From: Candidatus Freyarchaeota archaeon | Lineage (GTDB): Archaea > Asgardarchaeota > Jordiarchaeia > Jordiarchaeales > Jordiarchaeaceae | Assembly: GCA_030587365.1 (NCBI GenBank) | Contig: JAUQZE010000018.1 | Coordinates: 124,001 to 188,000 of the forward strand | Reading direction: 5' to 3' | DNA length: 64,000 nt | Part shown: positions 45,607 to 55,567 of the stretch, in pieces | How positions within the stretch are numbered: position 1 is the first letter of the stretch | Layout of the letters: each line of letters begins with the position of its first letter | Program-made: the position numbers and the translations under genes | Notes under the pieces: generated by a model | The model's database searches: none | Told to the model about the DNA's origin: nothing | Seen by the model: the letters and a program-made list of their open reading frames with translations, nothing else

Positions 45607-46071
45607 ATGACTGAAAAAGAGCTTAGGGTTCGGAAAATTCGGGACGGCACGGTAATTGATCACATATCTGCTGGCACCGCCTTGGAAGTTTTAAAAATAC
45701 TTGGGTTAACTGGAAAAGAAGGATGCACAATAAGTGTCTTGATTAATACACCCAGCAGCAAATTAGGAAGAAAGGATGTGGTAAAAATTGAAGGAAGAGA
45801 ACTGGATCCCAAAGAGGTAGATAAAATAGCATTAATTTCTCCCAGGGCAACAATCAATATTATTCGTAACTACGAGGTAGTTGAAAAGCAACGAGTATCA
45901 CTGCCTCCCATTATTACCGGTTTTCCCCGATGTGTTAATCCTAACTGTATTATAAATAGTAGAGAGCCCGCCCTCCCCTCATTTACGGTTATATCCAAGG
46001 ACCCAGTAAGAATCCGCTGCAGATATTGCAATGTAATAATGGAGTTCGAAGATATACTCGCAAATATCTAG
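45607..46071 (+). CDS. pyrI: Aspartate carbamoyltransferase regulatory chain PyrI
   Basis: Regulatory subunit that binds nucleotides and controls the PyrB catalytic chain of pyrimidine synthesis. It has 154 residues. The N-terminal allosteric domain begins KIRDGTVIDHISAGTALEVLKIL, and the C-terminal zinc site is CVNPNCI...CRYCNVIM (four Cys). pyrB, usually just upstream, is not here, so the pair is separated. Confidence 0.92.
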   Translation: MTEKELRVRKIRDGTVIDHISAGTALEVLKILGLTGKEGCTISVLINTPSSKLGRKDVVKIEGRELDPKEVDKIALISPRATINIIRNYEVVEKQRVSLPPIITGFPRCVNPNCIINSREPALPSFTVISKDPVRIRCRYCNVIMEFEDILANI

Positions 46072-46267
46072 ATTCATCCAAACGAGCGTGGAAATCTAAA
46101 ATCGTACAAGTATAGGCTTCTGAAAAAAAAATTTTTAACCAATGGAAGACAGCACATTTACAGCACAATAATATTTTCGGATTTCCCATCCAAGCATAAA
46201 GAATATTAATCACATCCCTTATTGGGGAAATGAAACGTAAACAACTCAGTAAAGCAAGGTGAAGAAT

Positions 46268-46582
46268 TTGGAAATTGCTATTGTCGGCGACAAAGACACA
46301 ATATTAGGATTAAAACTAGCTGGCGTCACAAAAACATTTGAAACAAACAACAGGGATGAAGCACAGCAAAAAATACGAGAATTTTTCCAAAACCCAGAGG
46401 TAGGACTTATCATAACAACAGAACTTTTAGCAGATCAAATACGCCCCTTTTTGAATAAACTAACCGAAGACAGCCCAACTCCTATTATACTAGAGATTCC
46501 GAGCCGGTTAGGCGAAAGAAAAGGCGAAGACCCCATATTAACTCTAATCAAACGGGCCGTAGGAATAGAAATAAAAGTTTAA
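46268..46582 (+). CDS. atpF: A-type ATP synthase subunit F
   Basis: Central-stalk subunit of the archaeal A1Ao ATPase. The 104 residues contain AIVGDKDTILGLKLAGV and GLIITTELLADQIRP...PIILEIPSR, the family signature. The start is TTG 46268 with AAGGTGA six bases upstream; GTG 46259 is the longer alternative. It converges with the A subunit gene, an unusual break in what is normally one operon. Confidence 0.9.
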   Translation: MEIAIVGDKDTILGLKLAGVTKTFETNNRDEAQQKIREFFQNPEVGLIITTELLADQIRPFLNKLTEDSPTPIILEIPSRLGERKGEDPILTLIKRAVGIEIKV

Positions 46583-46835
46583 AAAAATAAAACAACAAAA
46601 TAACATTCAAAAGATCGCTCTTATTATTAATCCTTCAGTATCTCAATACTATTTTTAATATTATTCGGAGAAAGGCCTAATTTCGTTTGCAATAAACTAA
46701 TTTCTCAGTATAATAAAATAGACTGTCTGTCTTTATGGAATTTTTAAACTGAATGTTTTGTTGTTAATCGAGAATATGGAAGAAAGATAAAAAAAATTTA
46801 ACGAATTTTAAAGAAAAATAGAAATGCAGGAAAAT

Positions 46836-48635
46836 TTAAGCTAAGCTTTCTACTGTGAGAGATGCAAATTCTTCATCAATCTTCTTACTCACTTCATTAA
46901 CACGCTTGTCAACTTCATCTGTGGGCACAATTTTAAAACGAGAAATATCATTAAGTACACTCATTTTCTGCACCGATGATATAGGAACACCCCTTTCCAC
47001 CGCACTCTTCATTTGGTTATAAAATTTCAAAATCATTTTCAGCATCTTATACGACTTATCTGGGCTACAATAAGTATCAACAGGGTGCAACGCTGACTGC
47101 ATCAAGTAATCCTCACGGATCATACGGGTTGCCTCAAGCACCACACGCTCACTTTCTGGAAGCGCGTCAGGACCAACTAACTGTACAACCTCACGGAGTT
47201 CATCTTCACGCTGAAGCAATGTCATAGCCTCACTTCGTAAATCTAAAAATTCTTTATTAACATTACCTGAAAACCATTCCTTCAGATTTTCAATATACAA
47301 ACTATAACTGTTTAACCAGTTAATCGCAGGAAAATGCCTTCTGCTTGCTAAATCCTTGTCCAGCCCCCAGAAGACCTTCACAACGCGGAGTGTGTTTGAG
47401 GTAACTGGCTCGGAAAAGTCACCTCCTGGTGGGCTTACAGCCCCGGTAACGGTTACTGAACCTATTCTTTGGTTGGTCTCTGTGGAGCCTAATGTTTCAA
47501 CGCGCCCGGCTCTTTCATAAAACTCTGCGAGGCGTGAGGCCAAATAGGCAGGATACCCTTCTTCACCGGGCATCTCTTCAAGTCTTCCACTTATCTCTCT
47601 TAGCGCTTCAGCCCATCTTGAAGTTGAATCCGCCATTAACGCAATATCATATCCTTGATCCCTGAAATACTCGGCTAAAGTAATCGCAGTGTATATAGAG
47701 GCTTCTCGAGCGGCTACGGGCATATTTGAAGTATTAGCGATAAGTATTGTACGCTTCATAAGCGGCTCACCAGTACGTGGATCCTCAAGCTTTGGGAAAT
47801 CTTCCAAAACCTCAGTCATCTCATTACCCCTTTCGCCACAACCGCAGTATACTACTATGTGGCTATCTGCCCATTTTGCAAGCTGGTGAAGCATAACTGT
47901 TTTGCCTGTGCCAAACCCTCCGGGTATTGAAGCTGTTCCGCCTTTTGCTGTGGGGAAGAAAGTATCGATTACACGCTGTCCGGTTATGAGGGGTGTTGTT
48001 GATCCCATTTTTCTGAGATAGGGACGCCCCTGTCGTACTGGCCAAGTGGTCATAAGGGTGATTTCTTGTTCTCCTCGGGGTGTTCTAATACGTGCTATAG
48101 TGTCCTCCACAGTATATTCCCCTTCCGAAGCTATACTAGTAATCTTACCATTGATACCTACCGGCACCAATATTTTAGTGGTTACCGTAGTTGTTTCGGG
48201 TACGAGCCCTATAATATCTCCCTGAGATACTGTAGCATCGTTTTCAACCGTTGGTGTAAATTTCCATTTTTTACCTCGAGGGAGGGCTTTTGCTAGCACT
48301 CCTCTATGAATAAAGTCTCCAGTCTGCTCTTTGAGGATAGGTAACGGTCTTTGGATGCCATCAAAAATCTGACCTATAAGACCAGGACCTAACTCTACGG
48401 ATAGAGGCGCTCCAGTAGCTACGACCTTTTCGCCTGGCTTCAAACCCGTCGTTTCCTCATATACTTGAATAGTTGCGTTCGAACCTTCAACTCTGTTTAC
48501 TTCGCCAATTAATTCTTCATCTCCTACTCGGCATACCTCATACATTTGAATTCCGCTGAGTCCTTCCGCTTCGATTACGGGTCCGGTAACTCTAATGATT
48601 TTTCCGATTCTCTCTTTAACCGCCAATTTCAGCAA
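46836..48635 (-). CDS. atpA: A-type ATP synthase catalytic subunit A
   Basis: Catalytic subunit of the A1Ao ATPase (599 residues, normal). It begins GKIIRVTGPVIEAEGL. The P-loop GGFGTGKT (about residues 235-242), the non-homologous region LKEQTGDFIHRGVLAKALPRGKKW, GERGNEMTEVL and ALMADSTSRWAEALREISGR are all present. No intein interrupts the P-loop region, as happens in some archaea. Subunit B does not follow it. The start is TTG 48635 or TTG 48626; GGAG lies close to both. Confidence 0.95.
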   Translation of the reverse strand: MLKLAVKERIGKIIRVTGPVIEAEGLSGIQMYEVCRVGDEELIGEVNRVEGSNATIQVYEETTGLKPGEKVVATGAPLSVELGPGLIGQIFDGIQRPLPILKEQTGDFIHRGVLAKALPRGKKWKFTPTVENDATVSQGDIIGLVPETTTVTTKILVPVGINGKITSIASEGEYTVEDTIARIRTPRGEQEITLMTTWPVRQGRPYLRKMGSTTPLITGQRVIDTFFPTAKGGTASIPGGFGTGKTVMLHQLAKWADSHIVVYCGCGERGNEMTEVLEDFPKLEDPRTGEPLMKRTILIANTSNMPVAAREASIYTAITLAEYFRDQGYDIALMADSTSRWAEALREISGRLEEMPGEEGYPAYLASRLAEFYERAGRVETLGSTETNQRIGSVTVTGAVSPPGGDFSEPVTSNTLRVVKVFWGLDKDLASRRHFPAINWLNSYSLYIENLKEWFSGNVNKEFLDLRSEAMTLLQREDELREVVQLVGPDALPESERVVLEATRMIREDYLMQSALHPVDTYCSPDKSYKMLKMILKFYNQMKSAVERGVPISSVQKMSVLNDISRFKIVPTDEVDKRVNEVSKKIDEEFASLTVESLA

Positions 48636-48773
48636 TCTCCTTCAGTCATTAAATTAGCTTAATTCGAATCGATTACACTTAGATTTGTATCTACTTAAAA
48701 ATATTTGCTGGAAAAATTCCTTTAAATAAATATATGTCGAAAGCAGAACTTTCAAATTGGAGAATGTATTAGG

Positions 48774-48877
48774 TGGGCGGAGCAGGATTTGAACCTGCGA
48801 CCTCCTGGTCCCGAACCAGGAATCATACCAAACTTTCCACTCTTCTTCTTAGAGGAAGAGTTCTAGACCATCCGCCC
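48774..48877 (-). tRNA. tRNA-Pro(CGG) with one D-loop intron
   Basis: Acceptor GGGCGGA pairs with UCCGCCC. The anticodon arm CCUGG UUCGGGA CCAGG (CGG) and the T arm GCAGG UUCAAAU CCUGC are intact. The D loop carries an insertion with hairpin ACUCUUC/GAAGAGU. The best mature tRNA results from removing 48833-48862 (30 nt; central UCU/GGA, bulges AGA and AGU), giving the normal GGUCUAG-UUUGGUAUGA. A 28-nt alternative (48834-48861, central UCUA/UGGA) pairs slightly better but leaves a long D loop. CCA is not fully encoded. Confidence 0.9.
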
Positions 48878-49233
48878 ACATTTCGTTAGAAAGAATTCTT
48901 TGTTTGGGTTAAGTCAGTTCTAACAGATAAAATTTTTGTTGGGTGAATTTCGAATTTCTGATTTTTATAATTTTTCGATAATGGCGCTATGTTCCTTGTT
49001 AGTGAAATTATGCGGTGTTTTTGAGAATTTCTGGTCTTTTTGAAGCTCGTGGAAAAAGGTTTTTTGGGCTTCTTTTCCGAAAAGGAGCCTTTAAACGGTA
49101 GATTGGGCAACTGGTTTTAGACAAAAATTATTGAAAACACCACATATTGTGCCAGCGTTTTCACTAATGGGGGACATTGCGTCTTCGATAATAGCCGAAA
49201 TGTTTATGTGTGTTAATTCTATGAAACTTGAAT
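48878..49233. other. Intergenic region between tRNA-Pro and the HTH regulator
   Basis: About 350 bases between divergent genes. One open run on the minus strand is low-complexity Lys/Ser and not convincing. The promoter of tRNA-Pro should be at the left and that of the regulator at the right. Confidence 0.4.
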
Positions 49234-49956
49234 ATGAGCATTTATAAAAGCAGTTCGGAGAGGTTAGCTCGAAGAGTAGCTGGTGAGATTTCTCTTTCGG
49301 ATGATCCGGGCAAGATGATGCGTAAGTGGCGGGAATTGTTTCATATACCTCAAATTATTTTGGCAGAGTATTTGGATGTTTCTCCTTCAGTTATTAGTGA
49401 TTATGAGGGAAGTAGGAGGAAGTCTCCTGGAACTAAAACTATAAAGCGTTTTGTTGAGGGACTGCTTGCAATTGATGAAAAGAATGGGGGGCAAATAACT
49501 GCTGCGTTTAGTCGGTTAATGAGTGTTGAGATTCCTACGGACATTATTCTGGATATACGGGAGTTCACTAATCCTATAAATGCTCGGCAGTTTTGTTCTA
49601 CTATCCGGGCGGAGTGTGTTGTGGGAGGGGAGTTTCTAGATAGGAATTTATTTGGGTATATAGTTGTTGATAGTATTAGTGCGTTTAGAGAGCTTTCTGG
49701 CGACGCTTTTCTCAAGTTGTATGATGCGTCTAGCGAAAGAGGGGTTATTTTCACAAATGCCAGTACGGGGCGTTCCCCTTTAATCACTATAAAGATTAAT
49801 GCGCGTAAACCAAGCCTGATCGTTTTACATGGACTTCTAGAGCCTGATCCTCTTGCTGTTGAGCTAGCAAAGAAGGAAGGCATTCCATTAGCAATCTCTA
49901 AAATAGAATCTGTTGAAGATATGATTAAAGAACTAAGGCAAATTATTCCTCTATGA
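49234..49956 (+). CDS. HTH transcriptional regulator (COG1709 type) upstream of mevalonate genes
   Basis: A 240-residue protein. An Xre-like HTH (MRKWRELFHIPQIILAEYLDVSPSVISDYEGSRRKSPGTKTI, about 27-70) is followed by an alpha/beta domain of unknown ligand (IRAECVVGGEFLDRNLFGYIVVDSISAF...). Archaea often carry this family directly ah HMG-CoA synthase, as here. The ATG at 49234 is preferred; a TTG two codons upstream is possible. It may control isoprenoid synthesis, an inference from position. Confidence 0.85.
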   Translation: MSIYKSSSERLARRVAGEISLSDDPGKMMRKWRELFHIPQIILAEYLDVSPSVISDYEGSRRKSPGTKTIKRFVEGLLAIDEKNGGQITAAFSRLMSVEIPTDIILDIREFTNPINARQFCSTIRAECVVGGEFLDRNLFGYIVVDSISAFRELSGDAFLKLYDASSERGVIFTNASTGRSPLITIKINARKPSLIVLHGLLEPDPLAVELAKKEGIPLAISKIESVEDMIKELRQIIPL

Positions 49957-50161
49957 ATTTTCTATTCTTCATTAAATTTTTCTATTCTTCTAAATTGATT
50001 TTATATATAGAGCACTTTGGAAGATTCGTAATCCTTTTTAAAGACTTTGGGGAGTTCATGGTTATTTAGAAAAAATTTGTAAGCTGTGTCAAACTAAGCA
50101 AAACATGTTGCACTTGGGTGGTTTTGTGGCAGATACTATTAAAACTAATGAAAAGTTGGTT

Positions 50162-51226
50162 ATGAGACCCCTACGCAAAGTTGGCATTTTAGGCTGGGGA
50201 GCCTATATTCCCCGCTATAGACTTAAGATACAAGAGCTGATTGATATTTGGGGGGAAAGCAAGGAACGGTTTGAACTAAATTTAGGTATTTCAGAGAAAG
50301 CTGTTGCAGGCCCTGATGAGGATACTACTACTATAGCTACAGAAGCCGTGAAGAACGCCATTTCCCGAGCTCAAATCAGCCCACAAGATTTGAGAGCCAT
50401 TTTTGTTGGTACAGAGTCTCCGACATATGCTGTAAAGCCTACGGGTACTATCATCGCGGAGGCGATAAACGCTGCACCAAACATCCTAGCTTCTGATTTA
50501 GAGTTCGCGTGTAAGGCCGGTACCGAAGCTATGGAGTGCTGTTTGGGCTTAGTTTCATCAGGAATGATCAAATATGGAGTTGCTGTAGGTGCGGATGTGG
50601 CTCAAAGTAGACCTGGTGACGAATTAGAATTCTCGGCTGCAGCGGGTGGAGCGGCGTTAATTATCGGAACAAAGGATAGTGATAAAACAGTGGCAACTAT
50701 TGAAGCTTCTTACTCTTATTGCACAGATACGCCGGATTTTTGGAGGCGTCCCACACAAATCTATCCTAGGCACGGAGAGACCTTTACAGGGGAACCCGGA
50801 TATTTTAGTCACACAATAAATTGTGCACGAATTTTTATGAATGAGTTAGGTTTGAAAAGTTCTGATCTAACCTATGTTATTTTTCACCAACCAAACGGTA
50901 AATTTCCCTTGAGAGCCGCTAATAGCTTAGGATTTACACAAAAACAGATTGAGCCTGGATTACTTGTTAGTAATGTTGGGAATACTTATTCTGCTTCAGC
51001 GATGCTGGGTCTGACAGCGATTCTAGAGGTGGCGGAGCCTAATGACAAGATACTTATGGTTTCCTATGGTAGTGGGGCTGGGTCAGACGCATTCTATATT
51101 ATAGTTGAAGATGGGGTTGAAGAAAAAAGGGGGCTCGCCTCTAAAATTAGTGAGTATATCTCACGCAAAAAATATATTGATTATATTACCTACCTCAGGT
51201 GGCGAAAACTTATAAAGGGAATATAA
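50162..51226 (+). CDS. Hydroxymethylglutaryl-CoA synthase
   Basis: Condenses acetyl-CoA and acetoacetyl-CoA to HMG-CoA, the second step of the mevalonate pathway for archaeal lipids. It has KVGILGWGAYIPRYRLKIQEL, the active-site Cys in DLEFACKAGTEAMECC, the catalytic His in VIFHQPNGKFP, and SNVGNTYSASAMLGL. The ATG at 50162 matches the usual start; the frame extends to 50105 without family support. Thiolase and DUF35 genes follow. Confidence 0.93.
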   Translation: MRPLRKVGILGWGAYIPRYRLKIQELIDIWGESKERFELNLGISEKAVAGPDEDTTTIATEAVKNAISRAQISPQDLRAIFVGTESPTYAVKPTGTIIAEAINAAPNILASDLEFACKAGTEAMECCLGLVSSGMIKYGVAVGADVAQSRPGDELEFSAAAGGAALIIGTKDSDKTVATIEASYSYCTDTPDFWRRPTQIYPRHGETFTGEPGYFSHTINCARIFMNELGLKSSDLTYVIFHQPNGKFPLRAANSLGFTQKQIEPGLLVSNVGNTYSASAMLGLTAILEVAEPNDKILMVSYGSGAGSDAFYIIVEDGVEEKRGLASKISEYISRKKYIDYITYLRWRKLIKGI

Positions 51227-51607
51227 AAGACACCACAAAAGTAGAATTTAAAAAAAGTATAGTAAAAGTAATTAAAAAACACGTTTCCCACATTTTTAAA
51301 AATCGAGAATAACTATAAAAAATTCAAGTTTGCGTAAGGTTCTAATATACGCCTCATATGTATTAATTGTTAATCCCTATACTTCAACATAAAAATTGTA
51401 TTAATAAAATTGGTGAAAACGAAACTATTTCCATTATCAATCGACAACCTTTTGTAAATAAAGGTTAAGTAAAAGGAATTTGTGAATCAAGATGCCCTTA
51501 TGAAAAATATTATTTGAAAGCTATTACTTATCTAAATATTTGCAAGAAAAATATATGGAATTGCCAGTTTGCCATTATTTGCTTTTACAAAAATGGAGGC
51601 TTTTCGA
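51227..51607. other. Intergenic region before the thiolase gene
   Basis: About 380 very A+T-rich bases with no ORF of note. The thiolase gene therefore probably has its own promoter despite its functional link to HMG-CoA synthase. Confidence 0.4.
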
Positions 51608-52762
51608 TTGAGAAGAGTAGCAATTTGTGGGCTCTCGATGTGTAAAGTTGGAAATCACTACCATAAGTCGCTCCGCGAACTTTTTGCTAAAGTCGCTTTA
51701 GATGCTATGGAAAATGCTGGGGGCCCTCCCGTAAATGCTATGTACGTGGGCAACATGTCTTCAAGTGAGCATACTTCTCAGAAGAATATTGGCGTTCTTC
51801 TGTCCAATTCCATAGGCCTAAATTCTACCCCGTCTATGCTTGTAGAATGTGCCGATGGTTCTGGTGGGGCAGCTCTTTACGAAGGATTTAAGTCCGTGGC
51901 TTCGGGGCTTTATGATATTGTTATTGTGGGGGGAGTGGAAAAAATGTCTGAAGCTACTCATGGGGAAAATAGGAAAATAAGCTCCAAGGCAATCGAGCAG
52001 GAATGCGAGGCATTTAACGGGCTGTCGATTGACGGAGAATTTGCAATTATTATGCGTTACTACATGCATTATTACGGAGTACCTAAAAGGCAATTTGCCC
52101 TATTTGCAGTTCAAATGCATAAACATGCGGCTAGAAATCGCTATGCTCAATTACCCTATGAAGTATCTGTAGAGGACGCTTTAAACATGCAAACCATCGC
52201 TGATCCGGTTACCTTGTTTGATACGGCGCCAGCAGGCGACGGCGCAGCAGCAGTTATTTTGTGTCCTCTAGAGAGGGCTCAAGAATTCACGGATACTCCA
52301 ATAGAGATAGCGGGAGCGGGGCAGGCAAGTGATACTTTGGCACTTTATGATAGAAAAAACATCCTTACCTTTAAGGCGACGTCCGAAGCCTCCAAGATTG
52401 CATTAGAAAGTTCCAAATTAAAAATATCAGATATAAATTTATTTGAGGTGCATGATTCTTACACCATTTCTGGGTTTCTTGCCTTAGAAGATTTAGGTGT
52501 CATTGAGAGAGGAAAAGTCGGCCAATCTGTTGAAGAGGGTCTAATTGACTTGAATGGACCAATCCCTACTAATTTGAGTGGGGGTCTTAAGGCTAGAGGG
52601 CACCCTATGGGCGCTACTGGCGTTTATCAAGCTGTAGAGTCCTCGCTTCAACTTCGTGGAGAAGCTGGAAAAAATCAGGCAGATCCCGCAAAAGTAGCAC
52701 TAATACAAAATGCTGCAGGAATAGGATCCTTAGTAACTGTACATGTGCTTAAAAGAGTTTAA
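51608..52762 (+). CDS. Acetyl-CoA C-acetyltransferase (archaeal thiolase)
   Basis: Forms acetoacetyl-CoA for HMG-CoA synthase. The chosen start is TTG 51608, with GGAGG eight bases upstream; an ATG at 51593 would place that site inside the gene. Seen: nucleophile region LVECADGSGGAALYEG, FEVHDSYTISGFL and the C-terminal GGLKARGHPMGATGVYQ. The length is 384 residues. In archaea this enzyme forms a channelling complex with HMG-CoA synthase through the DUF35 protein encoded next. Confidence 0.92.
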   Translation: MRRVAICGLSMCKVGNHYHKSLRELFAKVALDAMENAGGPPVNAMYVGNMSSSEHTSQKNIGVLLSNSIGLNSTPSMLVECADGSGGAALYEGFKSVASGLYDIVIVGGVEKMSEATHGENRKISSKAIEQECEAFNGLSIDGEFAIIMRYYMHYYGVPKRQFALFAVQMHKHAARNRYAQLPYEVSVEDALNMQTIADPVTLFDTAPAGDGAAAVILCPLERAQEFTDTPIEIAGAGQASDTLALYDRKNILTFKATSEASKIALESSKLKISDINLFEVHDSYTISGFLALEDLGVIERGKVGQSVEEGLIDLNGPIPTNLSGGLKARGHPMGATGVYQAVESSLQLRGEAGKNQADPAKVALIQNAAGIGSLVTVHVLKRV

Positions 52763-52768
52763 GTTCGC

Positions 52769-53194
52769 GTGATGCAAATGAGACTACCCAAAATGTGGAG
52801 AGAAATACCTCAAAGGTATAGATTGGAAGGGGCCGTTTGTAAAAATTGTAATTTTTCTTTTTTTCCACCAAGAACTATTTGCCCCAACTGTGGAAGTAAA
52901 GAGCTTAATTTACAAAATTTTTCACAGAGCGGCAAAGTTTTATCTTATACGGTGATTAGGAAACCGCCTAGTGATTTTGAAACTTGCGAACCATATCCAG
53001 TAGCTCTAATTGAATTGTTGGAAGGGGTAAAAGTAATTTGTCAGTTAACCGATTGCGATGTTGATGAAATATCTATTGGCATGCCTGTAGAGGCTGTTTT
53101 TCGTAAGGTGAGGGAAGATGGTGAAGATGGTGTGGTCCACTATGCGATTAAATTTAGACCTTTAACTAGAGATGGGAATTTAAGTAAAAAGTAA
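52769..53194 (+). CDS. DUF35 OB-fold scaffold protein
   Basis: A 141-residue protein with an N-terminal rubredoxin-like zinc ribbon (CKNCNFSFFPPRTICPNCGS) and a C-terminal OB fold. In methanogens this family bridges thiolase and HMG-CoA synthase so that acetoacetyl-CoA is passed directly. It starts six bases after the thiolase stop (GTG 52769 or ATG 52772), which supports the same role here. Confidence 0.92.
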   Translation: MMQMRLPKMWREIPQRYRLEGAVCKNCNFSFFPPRTICPNCGSKELNLQNFSQSGKVLSYTVIRKPPSDFETCEPYPVALIELLEGVKVICQLTDCDVDEISIGMPVEAVFRKVREDGEDGVVHYAIKFRPLTRDGNLSKK

Positions 53195-53266
53195 AAAATA
53201 TTTTTCAATATTATTATTTAATACGTATTAAAAATAATTGAAACTTAAATAGCATGGGGGTTAAAT

Positions 53267-55567
53267 TTGTCTGGAGAACCAGAAGATTGGGAGTTGACTT
53301 CAGCGGTTCTGTCTGCGTTATCTAGTGAAACGCGTATACAGATATTAAAAGTTCTCAGTATGAAAAGTCCTCTTTCCTTTACTAAAATTATGCAGATATT
53401 AGGAATGGATACAAAGAAAGAAGCAGGAAAGTTTGCTTATCATCTGGGGGAACTAACCAAAAAAGCGCAGCTAGTTAATTGTGATGAAGATAACAACTAT
53501 ACCTTAACAAGTTTAGGAGAAAAAGTAGTTGAATTTATTAGAATGTTAGAAGAGTTTAGTCGACGAGAAAAAGGAGAACTCTTCGTTAGAACATCAAGAT
53601 TGGCAATAGAAAGATTTGAAAGGAAAAAAATTGCAGATTCATTGGTAAGAGAAGCTAGAGCTCCAAGGCAGCTTGCAGAAAATATTGCTACTGAAGCCGA
53701 AGAGCGGTTGCTTAAATCCAAAATAAGATATTTAACTGCTCCCTTAATTCGTGAATTTGTTAATGCAATCTTATTAGAAAAAGGATTGGAAGAGTATCGA
53801 CATGCACTAACCCGCCTAGGGCTTCCGGTCTACGATGTTACAACTATAATAAAAAATCCCAAGACTGAGTTTTCAAATGCTGAAAGCATTCATAAACTTG
53901 CGGGCGACGCCGTTTTAGAACAGTACCTTCTTTTGAAGATTTTACCGAGAGAAATAGCTGATGCTCACCTTTCTGGAATCATACATATTCCTGATGCCAG
54001 TTACTGGGTACTACGCCCGAATAACATTCAACATGATATTCGTAGTCTGCTCTCCTTAGAATCGAGATCCAAAGGAGGGATGTTTACCCCATTAAGCAGT
54101 ATAAGCTCCGCAGAGACTATAATTTCGCAACTTTCCAGATTGCTAGAATTGTTTCAAACCGATTTAAGTGGGGAACAGTCTATTGACAATTTTAACATTT
54201 TCTTAGCCCCTTTTCTAAAAGGCATGTCCTACGAGGAAACAAAAAAGGTTGCACATTATTTTATTAGTGAATTATGCCATAACATGAATCATTCAGTTAG
54301 CCTTAATTTAGAACTTGTAACCCCCAAACATCTAAAAAACAAGCCTGCAATAGGCCCAAATGGAAAAACTGTAGGAAAATACGAAGATTTTGAGGAAGAG
54401 GCCCAATTATTCGCTAACTCTATACTTGATGTTTTAATGGAAGAAGAAAATTTGGCAGACAAGCCAACTCCTAACTGCAACATAGTTTTTAAATTAAGAC
54501 CTGATATTTGGGAAGACGATACCCTTCTGCCACTTCTTAATAAAATGTTTGAGCTATCAGCTAGCTGGGGGAACCCCCTTTTTGCGAATTTCTCACCTGA
54601 ATGGCAAAATGGGAATGTTAACTACACCGGAGGGTTAGAACGTCTAGGTACCGACTGGAGTAAAGACTGGGAGCTTGATACACTAAGAACTGGGAATCTT
54701 GGAACAGTAATTGTTAATCTGCCTAGAATTGCTTACGAATCAAATGGTGATGATGAACTTTTTTTTGAGTTACTTAATGAAAGACTAGACATGGCTTCAA
54801 CTGTACTTGGAATAAAATTACAAGCGATTAGAGAACGCATGTTTACTGATAAAACACTACCTACCCTGACTTCCGATTTGAATGGTGAATTATACTATAG
54901 AATAGATAACGCGACACTTTCACTGAGTTTTGTTGGGCTAGACGAAGCAACTAAAAAACACGTAGGTACACCAATTGATAGTAATAAGGCCTCTTTAGAT
55001 TTTGCATTAAGAATTTTACAAAGTTTTAACGAGCATGCAAATGAGTTAAAAACTAACACAGGGTTAAGATGGGTGGTAACTCAACCTACAAGCGGTTCCT
55101 ATGTAAATAGACTAGCGAAGCTAGATGTTGAAAGATTTGGTAAGAAAAACGTTAATGTGAGGGGCACGGGTAATAATGTTTATTATTCAACGAGTAATAT
55201 CAGAGTTTCAGCACCTCTAACTATTGATGAAAGAAAAGGATTAGAAAATATGTTTCATCCCCTTCTCTCAGGTGGGCACCTAATGAACATCTCACTCGAA
55301 AAAAAGGTACCTTCTGATAAATTAATAAGGTTAAGTGAAAAAATTTGTAGAGAGACACAAATAGGAAATTTTACCTTTACTAGAGATATTACATATTGTT
55401 TTCATTGCTCGAAATCATTCAATGGTATTCAAAACAAGTGCCCAAAATGTGGTTCTTCAATGGACAACTTAGCAAGATATAGTCGCAATATTGGCCATTA
55501 TTTTATCTTACCCGCTACACCTAAATGGGAGGAACAGGAAATTAGAGATAAACATTACCCTCTTTAA
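53267..55567 (+). CDS. NrdD-family glycyl-radical protein with N-terminal winged helix, lacking a clear thiyl Cys
   Basis: A 766-residue protein. The first 95 residues are an ArsR-like winged helix (SALSSETRIQILKVLSMKSPLSFTKIMQIL) in place of the usual nucleotide cone alone. The rest matches anaerobic ribonucleotide reductase: SGIIHIPDASYWVLRPN, RTGNLGTVIVNLPRIAYES, the zinc site CFHCSK...CPKCGS and a C-terminal RNIGHYFILPATPKW around the expected glycyl radical. The region normally reading MGCRTR is GGLERLGTDW, with no Cys. It may be a regulatory or divergent paralogue rather than a working reductase. It starts at TTG 53267. Confidence 0.8.
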   Translation: MSGEPEDWELTSAVLSALSSETRIQILKVLSMKSPLSFTKIMQILGMDTKKEAGKFAYHLGELTKKAQLVNCDEDNNYTLTSLGEKVVEFIRMLEEFSRREKGELFVRTSRLAIERFERKKIADSLVREARAPRQLAENIATEAEERLLKSKIRYLTAPLIREFVNAILLEKGLEEYRHALTRLGLPVYDVTTIIKNPKTEFSNAESIHKLAGDAVLEQYLLLKILPREIADAHLSGIIHIPDASYWVLRPNNIQHDIRSLLSLESRSKGGMFTPLSSISSAETIISQLSRLLELFQTDLSGEQSIDNFNIFLAPFLKGMSYEETKKVAHYFISELCHNMNHSVSLNLELVTPKHLKNKPAIGPNGKTVGKYEDFEEEAQLFANSILDVLMEEENLADKPTPNCNIVFKLRPDIWEDDTLLPLLNKMFELSASWGNPLFANFSPEWQNGNVNYTGGLERLGTDWSKDWELDTLRTGNLGTVIVNLPRIAYESNGDDELFFELLNERLDMASTVLGIKLQAIRERMFTDKTLPTLTSDLNGELYYRIDNATLSLSFVGLDEATKKHVGTPIDSNKASLDFALRILQSFNEHANELKTNTGLRWVVTQPTSGSYVNRLAKLDVERFGKKNVNVRGTGNNVYYSTSNIRVSAPLTIDERKGLENMFHPLLSGGHLMNISLEKKVPSDKLIRLSEKICRETQIGNFTFTRDITYCFHCSKSFNGIQNKCPKCGSSMDNLARYSRNIGHYFILPATPKWEEQEIRDKHYPL

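Noticed and set aside
48886..49110. 74-aa minus-strand ORF
   Set aside because: Low-complexity Lys/Ser/Thr sequence in an A+T-rich gap with no ribosome site.
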